From the NCBI RefSeq assembly GCF_004331345.1, contig NZ_SJJZ01000003.1, positions 930,001 through 994,000 of the forward strand: a stretch of DNA of 64,000 nucleotides. Reading direction: 5' to 3'. Positions 42,134 to 50,162 of this stretch are shown in pieces. Positions within the stretch are counted from its first letter, which is position 1; each line of letters starts with the position of its first letter. Origin of the DNA: Kribbella soli. Its GTDB lineage: Bacteria > Actinomycetota > Actinomycetes > Propionibacteriales > Kribbellaceae. The translations under genes and the position numbers were made by a program. The notes beneath the pieces are model-generated. The model saw only the letters and a program-made list of their open reading frames with translations. It was not told where the DNA came from and did not search any database.

Positions 42134-43279
42134 ATGCGGAGGCGAGTGCGGACTGGGGTCGTGTTCTTCCTCCTGGTGGTGCTTGTTGGTGGGGCTGGGT
42201 ATGTGGGATGGGTGTTGGTGCAGCGGTCGGAGCCCGTGGCGTTGCCGGAGACGACCGGTAGTTTTCAGGTCGGGCGGCGGACGTACGAGTGGACCGACAC
42301 GCCCCGCCGCGACCCGTACTCGAACGGCTCCCGCCGCCTCGCCGTCTGGCTCTGGTACCCGGTCGCCAAGGACACCACCGGCCGCCGCGTCCAGTACGCG
42401 CCGGGTGCGTGGAGCGGGCTCCACCTCAAGGCGCCGACCTCCTTGTTCCAAGGACCGTTCGACACTCTCCAGGACCGCGCCCTCGACCGCGTCGCCGTCG
42501 CACCCGGCCGGTTCCCGGTCGTCGTGCTGATGCCCGGTATGGGTCTGTCGGCTCCGATGTACGCCGCTCTCGCGGAGGATCTCGCCAGTCACGGATACCT
42601 GGTCGCCGGCGTCACCCCGACGTACAGCGCGAACCTCACCGTCCTCGGCGGGCAGACCATCGAGAGCAAACCGGAAGCGAACCCGCCGAACCTCGGCGAG
42701 AGCACCGAGAGCGCGCAGCAGGTCGGCGATCACCTCGTCGGCGTCTGGGCCGCCGACGCACGGTTCGCGGCCGGCATGGTCGCCAAGGAGCTTCCGAACT
42801 CGGTCGAGTCCTCGGTCGGGCCGTCGTACGTCGGCCACTCGTTCGGCGGCGCGGCCTCACTCGAGGCCTGCCGCCTGGACGCACGCTGCGCGGCCGCGGT
42901 CGACCTCGACGGGATCCAGTTCGGTGACGTCGTGACGAAGGGAGTGAAGGCGCCGATCCTGCTGCTCGGCGCCGACGACTCCTGTATCACCAGCGTCTGC
43001 GGCCCGGACGCGAAGAACGACCACGACCGGGACCGCGCACTCTCGTTGCTCAAGGCAAGCACCGGTACGTCGTGGTGCGCGACGGTCCCCGGCACCCGGC
43101 ATTTCAACTTCACCGACTACGGCGCCTACTACCTGGCGTACCCGCTGCGCAGGTTCCTGCCGCTTGGCAGCGCCGGCCCGCGCCACGCGCTGACCGTCAC
43201 GAACGGGTACGTCAACACATTCCTCTCGCACGCGATCTACAAGACCGCCGCCCCCGGCGCACCGGCCTGTAAGAGCTAG
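42134..43279 (+). CDS. Membrane-anchored alpha/beta hydrolase (PAF-acetylhydrolase-like)
   Basis: A 381-residue protein with one N-terminal membrane helix (about residues 8-30) and an outside hydrolase domain. The region GSRRLAVWLWYPVAKDTTG and VVVLMPGMG match platelet-activating-factor acetylhydrolase-like enzymes. The nucleophile is Ser in YVGHSFGGAAS near residue 238, and His is in TRHFNFTDYG. It probably cleaves ester bonds at the cell surface. It overlaps the converging GNAT gene by 4 nt. Confidence 0.85.
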   Translation: MRRRVRTGVVFFLLVVLVGGAGYVGWVLVQRSEPVALPETTGSFQVGRRTYEWTDTPRRDPYSNGSRRLAVWLWYPVAKDTTGRRVQYAPGAWSGLHLKAPTSLFQGPFDTLQDRALDRVAVAPGRFPVVVLMPGMGLSAPMYAALAEDLASHGYLVAGVTPTYSANLTVLGGQTIESKPEANPPNLGESTESAQQVGDHLVGVWAADARFAAGMVAKELPNSVESSVGPSYVGHSFGGAASLEACRLDARCAAAVDLDGIQFGDVVTKGVKAPILLLGADDSCITSVCGPDAKNDHDRDRALSLLKASTGTSWCATVPGTRHFNFTDYGAYYLAYPLRRFLPLGSAGPRHALTVTNGYVNTFLSHAIYKTAAPGAPACKS

Positions 43280-43710
43280 AGATCCAGCTCGTACGTCTGA
43301 CCGACCAGATTGTCGCCCCACATCTCGTGTACTTCGGACCCCGTGAGGCGGAACCCGCGCGCCAGATAGACGTGCCGGGCCGCGACCAAGGGATCGTTCG
43401 TCCACAGCACCATCCGCTTGTATCCGGCTGAGCGAGCGAACGCCAAACACGTATCGACCAATTCGGCGCCGAGCCGGAGCCCGCGAGCAGCCGGCGTGAC
43501 GAGCAGCAGCCGCAACTGAGCGGTCGTCTCGTCCGGCCCACGCACGCAGAAGATGCTGCCGGCCCGCTCACCGTCCACCTCGGCGATCCACGCGGCCTCA
43601 CGCTCGTCGTCATGCTCGGACGCGTACGCCGACACGATCTGCGCGATCAACGTCTCGTACGACGGGCCCCAGCCGTACTCCGCCGCATAGACCTCCGCAT
43701 GCGACTGCAC
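43276..43710 (-). CDS. GNAT acetyltransferase, perhaps the remnant of a MarR-GNAT fusion
   Basis: A 144-residue protein starting at GTG. It contains the CoA-binding segment LLVTPAARGLRLGAELVDTCL and ends near YLARGFRLTGSE. The codons immediately before the GTG, in frame, read DLGWV and are preceded by TGA. The motif DLGWVVQSHAEVYAAEYGW is the usual start of the GNAT domain in MarR-GNAT fusions, where an arginine- or glycine-rich stretch precedes it. The gene may thus be truncated by one mutation, or it may begin at the GTG as a stand-alone enzyme. Confidence 0.68.
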   Translation of the reverse strand: MQSHAEVYAAEYGWGPSYETLIAQIVSAYASEHDDEREAAWIAEVDGERAGSIFCVRGPDETTAQLRLLLVTPAARGLRLGAELVDTCLAFARSAGYKRMVLWTNDPLVAARHVYLARGFRLTGSEVHEMWGDNLVGQTYELDL

Positions 43711-43774
43711 GACCCAGCCGAGGTCTCAGGGTGCCCCAGCTTCCTGATCAGTTTCGTCATCTACCTACCCGATC

Positions 43775-43805
43775 TACTGACACGACTGTTTCAGTAAGCA
43801 ATACT
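43775..43805 (+). promoter_or_regulatory. Promoter with a TetR-type operator
   Basis: TACTGA (43775-43780) and TCAGTA (43791-43796) bracket a 22-bp near-perfect palindrome that covers the -35 region. CTGACA (43777-43782) and AATACT (43800-43805) are 17 nt apart, and AATACT ends 7 nt before the GTG of the TetR gene. The regulator probably represses itself. Confidence 0.6.
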
Positions 43806-43812
43806 AGCCCTC

Positions 43813-44370
43813 GTGCCAACCACGAAGGAAGCCCCGTCCGCGCGGGAGCAAGAACTGCTCGAGCGCGCGTACGCCTACTCGCTCACCCACGGGCTCGCCG
43901 ACCTGTCCCTGCGCCCGCTGGCGACCGCGATCGGCTCGAGCCCGCGTGTGCTGCTGTTCCTGTTCGGCAGCAAGGACGGCCTGATCCGCGCCCTGCTCGC
44001 CCGCGGCCGCGCCGATCAGCTCGAACTCCTCCGCCAGACCGAGCAGCGGTACGACGAGCCGCCCGGCCTGACCGTGATCGCGCGGGAACTGTGGACCTGG
44101 CTGGCCGCGCCGGAACGCCGGCCACTGATGACGTTCTGGGTCGAGGCGTACGGGCGCTCGCTCGTCGCGCCGGAGGGCCCGTGGTCGGATTTCGCCCGGT
44201 CGACCGTCGACGACTGGCTCGAGCTGCTCAAGTCGAGCGCACCCGAGCAGACCGAGGCACGACGTACCGCCGTACTGGCGATGCTCCGCGGCGCCCTGCT
44301 CGACCTGCTCGCGACCGGCGACCTGGAACGCACCACCGCCGCAGTCGAGGACTACCTGACGAGGCGGTGA
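43813..44370 (+). CDS. TetR-family transcriptional regulator
   Basis: A 185-residue repressor. The N-terminal helix-turn-helix is LSLRPLATAIGSSPRVLLFLFG near residue 38, followed by SKDGLIRALLARG. The C-terminal ligand domain is mostly helical and carries no known ligand motif. A palindromic operator and promoter directly precede the GTG start, so autoregulation is likely. The target beyond its own gene is unknown; the divergent GNAT gene ends at the same intergenic space and could share control. Confidence 0.88.
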   Translation: MPTTKEAPSAREQELLERAYAYSLTHGLADLSLRPLATAIGSSPRVLLFLFGSKDGLIRALLARGRADQLELLRQTEQRYDEPPGLTVIARELWTWLAAPERRPLMTFWVEAYGRSLVAPEGPWSDFARSTVDDWLELLKSSAPEQTEARRTAVLAMLRGALLDLLATGDLERTTAAVEDYLTRR

Positions 44371-44462
44371 AGCAGGTTCAAGCCTGTCGGTGGGCGAAGT
44401 AGGGACCATGCGGTGGCTTGGCTGTTCCCATTACGTTCGAAGCCCTATACGGTGACGCACGG

Positions 44463-44483
44463 TAGACGGGTCTAGACCGTCTA
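44463..44483. promoter_or_regulatory. 21-nt palindrome upstream of a secreted-protein gene
   Basis: TAGACGG-N7-CCGTCTA has perfect 7-bp arms, with a second partial symmetry (TCTAGA) in the middle. It lies 77 nt before the start of the secreted-protein gene. It could be an operator; no regulator is assigned. Confidence 0.4.
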
Positions 44484-44559
44484 GGTGTGCGGGGATGGGC
44501 CGGGTTCGACTCCTGGCGGCACCGCAATTCCGCCCGTTCGGGTGGAAGCAAGGGGAATC

Positions 44560-45507
44560 ATGTCCAACTCGAAGAACCGCCTCGCGGCGGCAGGATCCGC
44601 ATTCACGCTGGCTGTCACGGCTGTCGGCATCTCGGTGCTCGGTGGTGGCGCGGCTGACGCCGGCGTCACCGGCCAGACCGCTACGGCGATCACTTATCCG
44701 CTGGTCCGCAACTCGGTAGCCGAGAGCCAGGTTGTCAACTACAGCCTCGGCCAGAGCGACCTGCAGCAGGCGTTCGTCGCCCAGTTGTTCGCGGTCCCGG
44801 CGAACGGGGTCGACACGTCGGCCAAGCTGAAGGACGGAGTGGTGGCAGAGGTCGACCTCGCCCCGGCCGTCCAGACCAAGCTGAACAAGGCCGGCCCGAC
44901 GTACCTGAAGCACTGGGGCACGGTGCACCGCAACGTGATCGGCGCGGCCGACGCCGAACTCGCCGCGACGTCCACCCAGGCGCCGCTCGGTGACGGCGCC
45001 CTCAACCTGCACACCGCGTCCGCGGCCGACAAGGTGGCCTTCGGCAACGAGGTCGACTTCGCCGGCGGGAACGTGAAGGACCTCGGCACGGTCGGCTTCT
45101 CGGTCTACACGACCGGCGAGAACAATGCCCTGGGCAACAACATGCCGAGCATCACCTTCGAGATCGACCCGAATGTGGCCGCGGTGGCGTCGAACTACTC
45201 GTCGCTGGTGTACGTACCGGCCAACGGCACCGCCAACCAGTGGACGGTCTTCAACGCCAGCACTGACGCGGACAAGCACTGGGGCTTGACCGGTACCGCC
45301 TTCAACGGAACGGCGTGCTCGATCAACGGCGCCCGCTGCACCTGGACCGAGATGCTCGCCTACCTGGGCGACGGCGGCGATGACGCCAAGCTGCTCACGG
45401 CGACGGTCAGCAAGGGCCGGGACTACGCGTTCTCCGGCGCGGTCGATGCACTGAAGTTCGGTGGCAAGATCTACGACTTCGAAGCCGCCGGAGTCTCCGT
45501 CAGCTAG
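44560..45507 (+). CDS. Secreted protein of unknown function
   Basis: A 315-residue protein with a Sec signal peptide (about residues 1-34, ending GAADAG). The mature part has no known domain. It contains regions such as YSLGQSDLQQAFVAQLF and GFSVYTTGENNALGNNMPS, and two cysteines (TACSINGARCTW) that may form a disulfide. An AAGGGGA ribosome site precedes the ATG. The 189-nt gap upstream holds a palindrome and a T-arm-like stretch. It converges on the RNase gene. Confidence 0.68.
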   Translation: MSNSKNRLAAAGSAFTLAVTAVGISVLGGGAADAGVTGQTATAITYPLVRNSVAESQVVNYSLGQSDLQQAFVAQLFAVPANGVDTSAKLKDGVVAEVDLAPAVQTKLNKAGPTYLKHWGTVHRNVIGAADAELAATSTQAPLGDGALNLHTASAADKVAFGNEVDFAGGNVKDLGTVGFSVYTTGENNALGNNMPSITFEIDPNVAAVASNYSSLVYVPANGTANQWTVFNASTDADKHWGLTGTAFNGTACSINGARCTWTEMLAYLGDGGDDAKLLTATVSKGRDYAFSGAVDALKFGGKIYDFEAAGVSVS

Positions 45508-45551
45508 CCGTCGGTTCGCCAAACGCCAGCGCCGCACCGAACCTGGTGTCG

Positions 45552-46988
45552 TCAGCCTTGAACCAGTTCGAAGGCGACTGTGCGTTTGGCGATGTCGGCC
45601 TCGACGAGCTTCACCCGGACCTGCTGGCCGAGCGGCAGTGCCGCACCGGTGACGCGGCCCTCGATCGCGAACTTGGTCAGCGCGACGATGCCGCGGGCGT
45701 TCTCCTTGTCGTCCACGTCGGTGATCACGCCGTCGAACTCGGCGCCGACCCGATCCGCGACCAGGCCCGCCTCGACCATGCTGACGATCGACCGCTCGTA
45801 CGCGTGCGCCCGCCGGTCCGCGTCGTCCATGATCTTCGGGATCTCGTCCATCGACTCGCGTACCCAGGCCGGCACCTCGACGCCCGCCGACAGCGCGACG
45901 CAGATCTCCAACGTCCAGCGGTCCACCAACCGCCGCAGCGGCGCGGTGACGTGCGCGTACTCCGCCTTCATCGCGGCATGCTGCGACTGCTGCGGCACCT
46001 GGCCGTCGAACGCCGTGTACCCGGCGCCGCGGAACAGCACTGTGCACGCCGCGAGCATCGCCGCGTGCGCCGGCACCTTCGGATCGAGCCCGTGGATGAA
46101 CTCGGCGTAGGTCGCCTGGTCGCTCCAGACGATCCCGAGCGCCTTGGCGGTGTTGCCGAGCTTGCGCCGCAGGTCGTCGTGCGACTCGGGCAGCGTGCGC
46201 AGGATGCCGATCTTGCCCTTCGTCATCAGCTGCGCGGCCGCCATGCCGGTGAGCAGCGAGATCTGCGCGTTCCAGCCCTCGACCGGCAGCGGCGCCCGGA
46301 ACTCCAGGCCCCAGCCGTGGTTGGAGGTGACGATCTCCTGGTCCGGGATCGGGAGGTTGACGCCGCCGCGTTCCAGTTCGCGCTGCTCACGAAGCTTCCC
46401 GACCTCGCGCAACAGCTGCAACGACTCCGACGCCGTACCAGCGTCCAGATCCTTCTGTACGCCGGCGTAGTTGAGCTTCGCGCGCGACTTCACCAGGACC
46501 CGCTCGCACGTGACGCCCGTACCTTCGCCGGTCGCGTCCACCGTGATCGTCCACAGCAGTGCGGGACGCACCTCGTCGGGCAGCAACGAGGCCGCGCCCT
46601 CGGACAGCTCCGGCGGATGCAGCGGGGTCCGCTTGTCCGGCGCATACAGCGTCTCGCCGCGACGCCGGGCCTCGGCGTCGATCGGATCACCGGCCTGCAC
46701 GAACGCGCCCACGTCGGCGATCGCGTAGTACACGGTGAACCCGTCACCGGTCCGCTCGATGTGCAACGCCTGGTCCAGGTCCATCGAGTCCGGCGGGTCG
46801 ATCGTCACGAACTCGAGGTCGGTCCGATCGAGCTCCGGCAGCCGAGCATTCTGGGCAGCCTTCAGAGCCGCAGCCGTCACCTCAGGCGGGAACTCCGCGG
46901 GCACCTCCTGCTCCCGGCGGATCTCCTGCAACGATGCCCGGAAGACCTCCGGAACGGCCTCGGCGAAACGAACCCTCTGCAACGGCAT
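45552..46988 (-). CDS. RNB-domain exoribonuclease (RNase II/R family)
   Basis: A 478-residue protein. The RNB catalytic Asp cluster is in IDPPDSMDLDQALHIERTG near residue 65, and YAIADVGAFVQAGDPID follows. The C-terminal 65 residues look like an S1-type RNA-binding strand set (GVITDVDDKENARGIV). The N-terminal cold-shock domains of RNase R are missing, so this is the short actinobacterial type. It degrades single-stranded RNA from the 3' end. The neighbouring gene on the same strand is an RNase H fusion. Confidence 0.92.
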   Translation of the reverse strand: MPLQRVRFAEAVPEVFRASLQEIRREQEVPAEFPPEVTAAALKAAQNARLPELDRTDLEFVTIDPPDSMDLDQALHIERTGDGFTVYYAIADVGAFVQAGDPIDAEARRRGETLYAPDKRTPLHPPELSEGAASLLPDEVRPALLWTITVDATGEGTGVTCERVLVKSRAKLNYAGVQKDLDAGTASESLQLLREVGKLREQRELERGGVNLPIPDQEIVTSNHGWGLEFRAPLPVEGWNAQISLLTGMAAAQLMTKGKIGILRTLPESHDDLRRKLGNTAKALGIVWSDQATYAEFIHGLDPKVPAHAAMLAACTVLFRGAGYTAFDGQVPQQSQHAAMKAEYAHVTAPLRRLVDRWTLEICVALSAGVEVPAWVRESMDEIPKIMDDADRRAHAYERSIVSMVEAGLVADRVGAEFDGVITDVDDKENARGIVALTKFAIEGRVTGAALPLGQQVRVKLVEADIAKRTVAFELVQG

Positions 46989-46993
46989 AGGGG

Positions 46994-48118
46994 TCAGACT
47001 AGGGCAGGCTGCACGTTGAAGGAGCGTAGGGACGCGAGGCCGTCGGCGTACCAGTGGATCTCGGTCAGTGTTGCCGGGCGCAACTCCATCCGGAACAGCG
47101 CGGACATCGGGGCCTGGAGCACCGACCTGACCATCAGCTTGATCGGCGTCACGTGGGTGACCACGACGACCGTCTTGCCCGGGTACCGCGCCAGCAGACC
47201 GTCACGCGCCGAGCGGGCCCGCCGGGCGCACAGGTCGAACGATTCGCCACCAGGCGGTGCGACCGCGGTCGACTCCAGCCAGGCGTTCATCGCGTCCGGC
47301 CACTTCTGCTGGATCTCCGCGAACGTATGCCCGTCCCAGTCGCCGAACGCGACCTCCCGCCAGTTCTCGTCCACGACCGGGTCGAGCCCGAGCTTGGCCG
47401 CGACCGCCGCTGCGGTCTCCTGGGTGCGGCGCATCGGCGACACGACCAGCGCGTCGACCCCACCGATCCGCGACAGGTAGTCGGCGGCCGCCAGCGCCTG
47501 CGCACGGCCGGTGTCACTCAGCCCGGGATTGTCACCACCGGATCCGGAGAAACGCCTCTCCACGGTGTGCGGTGTCTCGCCGTGCCGCAGGAAGATCAGC
47601 TGCGTCGGCGGCTCGGTCTGCGGACCCCAGCCCTGGATCGCCTTCGCGAGGTCCGACGGGTCCTTCGCCACCGTCGGTGACGATCCGGCGGGCGCCGGGG
47701 TCAGCGGGATGTCGATGCCGTCGAGCGCGTTGTTCGCGAGCGCGTCGGCGGCCGAGTTCTGTGCCCGCGGCACCCAGGTCCACTCGGTCCCGAACGGCGC
47801 CAGCCCCTGCGCCTTGATCGCCAGCGGCTGCAGGTCCGGGTGCTTGATCTTCCAGCGGCCGGCCATCTGCTCGATGACCAGCTTGGAGTCCATCCGCACC
47901 TCGATCGAGGCGTTCGGCGCGTACTCCGCGGCGAGCTCGAGTCCCGCGACCAGACCGGAGTACTCCGCGACGTTGTTGGTCGCGATCCCGAGCGTCCGGC
48001 CCTGCTGCGCGATCACCTTCCGCGTCACCGGGTCGCGCACCAGAGCGCCGTACGCCGCCGGACCGGGGTTCCCGCGCGATCCACCGTCAGCCTCGACGAT
48101 GACGTGGTCGTAGGTCAT
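46994..48118 (-). CDS. Bifunctional RNase H / acid phosphatase
   Basis: A 374-residue fusion. The N-terminal RNase HI domain has VEADGGSRGNPG, ATNNVAEYSG and RMDSKLVIEQM, the acidic triad for cutting RNA in RNA-DNA hybrids. The C-terminal histidine phosphatase domain has FLRHGETPHTVERRF near residue 175 and VVVTHVTPIK near residue 325, resembling CobC. The same fusion is known in mycobacteria (Rv2228c). The ATG overlaps the stop of the zinc ribbon gene (ATGA). Confidence 0.94.
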   Translation of the reverse strand: MTYDHVIVEADGGSRGNPGPAAYGALVRDPVTRKVIAQQGRTLGIATNNVAEYSGLVAGLELAAEYAPNASIEVRMDSKLVIEQMAGRWKIKHPDLQPLAIKAQGLAPFGTEWTWVPRAQNSAADALANNALDGIDIPLTPAPAGSSPTVAKDPSDLAKAIQGWGPQTEPPTQLIFLRHGETPHTVERRFSGSGGDNPGLSDTGRAQALAAADYLSRIGGVDALVVSPMRRTQETAAAVAAKLGLDPVVDENWREVAFGDWDGHTFAEIQQKWPDAMNAWLESTAVAPPGGESFDLCARRARSARDGLLARYPGKTVVVVTHVTPIKLMVRSVLQAPMSALFRMELRPATLTEIHWYADGLASLRSFNVQPALV

Positions 48119-48858
48119 GCGGCGCTCTCCGACGTCCGCACCAAGATCCGTCCGCACTCTTCACAGCGCAGTACGGCGTCCGGCGCGGCGCCCTTGATCG
48201 TGTTCAGGTCGGAGGGTGCGAGCTCCATCCGGCAGCCCATGCAGCGCTTGCCGACCAGCGGCGCGGCGCCGATCCCGCCGTTGTGCTCCCGCAGCCGCTG
48301 GTACTGCTTGAGCAGCTGCTCCGGCAGTTCGGCCAAGACCGTGGAGCGCTTGTCACCGAGCTCGGCGCGCTGCTCGTCGAGCTCCTTGAGCGCGGCGTCG
48401 CGGGTGGTCTCCAGCTCTGCCTGCCGGCCGGCGAACGCCTCGGCCCGGGTGCGCAGGTCGGTCTGCACCGCCTCCGCGGCCTCGAGCTTCTCCATCACCT
48501 CGAGCTCGGCGTCCTCCAGGTCGGAGATCCGCCGGTCGAGCGAACCGATCTCGTGCTGCAGGTTCTCCAGGTCGCGCGGCGAGGTGACCTGACCGGAGTC
48601 GATCCGCTGCTGGTTGCGCGCCTTGCGCTGCCGGACCTGCTCGACATCGCTGTCGGCCTTCTTCTGCTCACGCTGCAGGTCGCTGACCTCGGTGTCGGCG
48701 GTGACCAGTTCGCGGTCGACCACGGACTTCTCCGCGACCAGCTCCTTGAGCGCCTGGTGCTCGGGCAACGACGCGCGCTTGTGCGCGACCTGATCCAGCT
48801 GCAGGTCGAGATCCTGCAGGTCCAGCAACCGGCGTTGGACGGCGGGCTCGGCGTTCAG
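48115..48858 (-). CDS. Zinc-ribbon coiled-coil protein, CTG start proposed
   Basis: A 247-residue protein with a long helical coiled coil (about residues 15-175) and a C-terminal C4 zinc ribbon: KRCMGCRMEL and LRCEECGRIL. It corresponds to Rv2229c of M. tuberculosis. The frame extends to a TTG at 48873, but AAGGAG overlaps those codons and lies 6 nt before a CTG at 48858. Streptomyces relatives begin MNA-PADQIRLLD-like, matching the translation from this CTG (NAEPAVQRRLLDLQ). Role unknown; it is always beside Nif3 and RNase H genes. Confidence 0.8.
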   Translation of the reverse strand: MNAEPAVQRRLLDLQDLDLQLDQVAHKRASLPEHQALKELVAEKSVVDRELVTADTEVSDLQREQKKADSDVEQVRQRKARNQQRIDSGQVTSPRDLENLQHEIGSLDRRISDLEDAELEVMEKLEAAEAVQTDLRTRAEAFAGRQAELETTRDAALKELDEQRAELGDKRSTVLAELPEQLLKQYQRLREHNGGIGAAPLVGKRCMGCRMELAPSDLNTIKGAAPDAVLRCEECGRILVRTSESAA

Positions 48859-48888
48859 AGTCGGCTCCTTCAAATGGTGGCGGCGCGC

Positions 48889-50016
48889 TCAGATTCGCAG
48901 GGTCCATGCGTCCGTGCAGAGCGTTGAGATGTGAGTGTCCACGGTACTGCCTTGGGCCGCCAGTGCTTCGCGCAGGAGGCGGTCCGCGTCGACCAGCCAC
49001 GGCCACTCGCTGGCCCAGTGCGCGACGTCGACCAGCGCGGGGTCGCCGTACGCCCGGGCCTCGGTGGCGGGATGGTGCCGCAGGTCGGCGGTCAGATAGG
49101 CGTCCACGCCGGCCGCGCGCACCCGGTCGAACTCGGAATCCCCCGCTCCCCCGACCACCGCGACCGTCTCGATCGTCCGGTCCAGGTCCCCGGACACGCG
49201 GACACCGTGCTCGGTCTGCGGCAGGCTCTCCGCGACGAGCCGCGCGAAATCGGCCAGCGGCAGCGGCTCCGCGAGTACGCCGACCCGCCCGCCGCCACGC
49301 TCACTCGGCAACGCGGCCACCTCATAGATGTCGTACGCCGGTTCCTCGTACGAATGCGCCGCGACCAGCGCCTCGACCACCGCGCGGCGCTTGCGCCGCG
49401 GCAGGAGCATCTCGATCCGGTTCTCCGGCACGACCTCGATGTCCCCGACCGTCCCGATCGCCGGGTTCGCGCCGTCGAGCGGCCGGAAGGTCCCCTCGCC
49501 GGTACCGCTCCACGCGGCCCGCTCGTAGTCGCCGATCTGTCCCGCGCCCGCCTTCGCCAGCGCGTCGAGCATCGCCTGCGTCTCCGCGACCGGGACGAAC
49601 ACGACGACCTTGTCCATCGGCTCGTCCGGCATCGCCTTCAGCGGCCGGGTGTCGCGCAGCCCGATCGCGGCGGCGAGCGCGTCGCTGACCCCGGGGTTCG
49701 CGTTGTCGGCGTTGGTGTGGCAGACCTGCAGTGCGACACCTGCGCGGATCAGGTCGTGGATCACGCGGCCCTTCGGCGTCGTCGCGGCCACGCTGTTCAC
49801 GCCGCGCAGCAGCAACGGGTGATGCGTGACGAGCAGATCGAACCCGCCGTCGATCGCCTCGTCGATCACTCCCCGCATCGGGTCGACGGCGAACAGGATC
49901 CGCCGTACCTCCTGCTCCGGGTCGCCGGTCACGAGACCGACCGCGTCCCAGGATTCCGCCCAGGCCGGGTTGTAGAGCCGATCGAGAACCGCGATCACGT
50001 CCGCAAGCGTCGTCAC
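48889..50016 (-). CDS. Nif3-like dinuclear metal-centre protein
   Basis: A 375-residue protein with the two Nif3 halves. NPAWAESWDAVGLVTGDPEQ opens the first, LLVTHHPLLLRG holds metal-binding histidines, and the C-terminal half ends with VDVAHWASEWPWLVDADRLL. The middle (residues about 120-225) is the inserted PII-like domain, with HSYEEPAYDIYEV. The GTG at 50016 is preferred to the longer frame. The family is often called GTP cyclohydrolase 1 type 2, but activity is not proven. Confidence 0.93.
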   Translation of the reverse strand: MTTLADVIAVLDRLYNPAWAESWDAVGLVTGDPEQEVRRILFAVDPMRGVIDEAIDGGFDLLVTHHPLLLRGVNSVAATTPKGRVIHDLIRAGVALQVCHTNADNANPGVSDALAAAIGLRDTRPLKAMPDEPMDKVVVFVPVAETQAMLDALAKAGAGQIGDYERAAWSGTGEGTFRPLDGANPAIGTVGDIEVVPENRIEMLLPRRKRRAVVEALVAAHSYEEPAYDIYEVAALPSERGGGRVGVLAEPLPLADFARLVAESLPQTEHGVRVSGDLDRTIETVAVVGGAGDSEFDRVRAAGVDAYLTADLRHHPATEARAYGDPALVDVAHWASEWPWLVDADRLLREALAAQGSTVDTHISTLCTDAWTLRI

Positions 50017-50117
50017 GCGCTTATCCTGACATTCCCGCAGTTGGGATGGATCGTGACGGGGGCAACCGCCCGGTGCCCCCGCCACGTCCCTACACGCCCC
50101 GGCCACAGGGGGAGGAG

Positions 50118-50133
50118 GCCGTCCGCGGACGGC
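50118..50133. terminator. GC-rich palindrome between the GH13 and Nif3 genes
   Basis: GCCGTCCGCGGACGGC is a perfect 16-nt palindrome 29 nt after the end of the GH13 gene. It may be its terminator, or a site in the promoter of the Nif3 gene. Confidence 0.4.
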
Positions 50134-50162
50134 TTGACCGGAGCGGGTCTTTGGAGTGACTG

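Noticed and set aside
44501..44525. tRNA-like T-arm (GGGTTCGACTCC) before the secreted-protein gene
   Set aside because: No acceptor 5' strand, D-arm or anticodon arm fits upstream, and no integrase is near. A whole tRNA or an attachment site is not supported.
45517..45591. Inverted repeat CGCCAAACGC ... GCGTTTGGCG at the RNase gene end
   Set aside because: The right arm is coding and the spacer is 55 nt, so a functional hairpin is doubtful.
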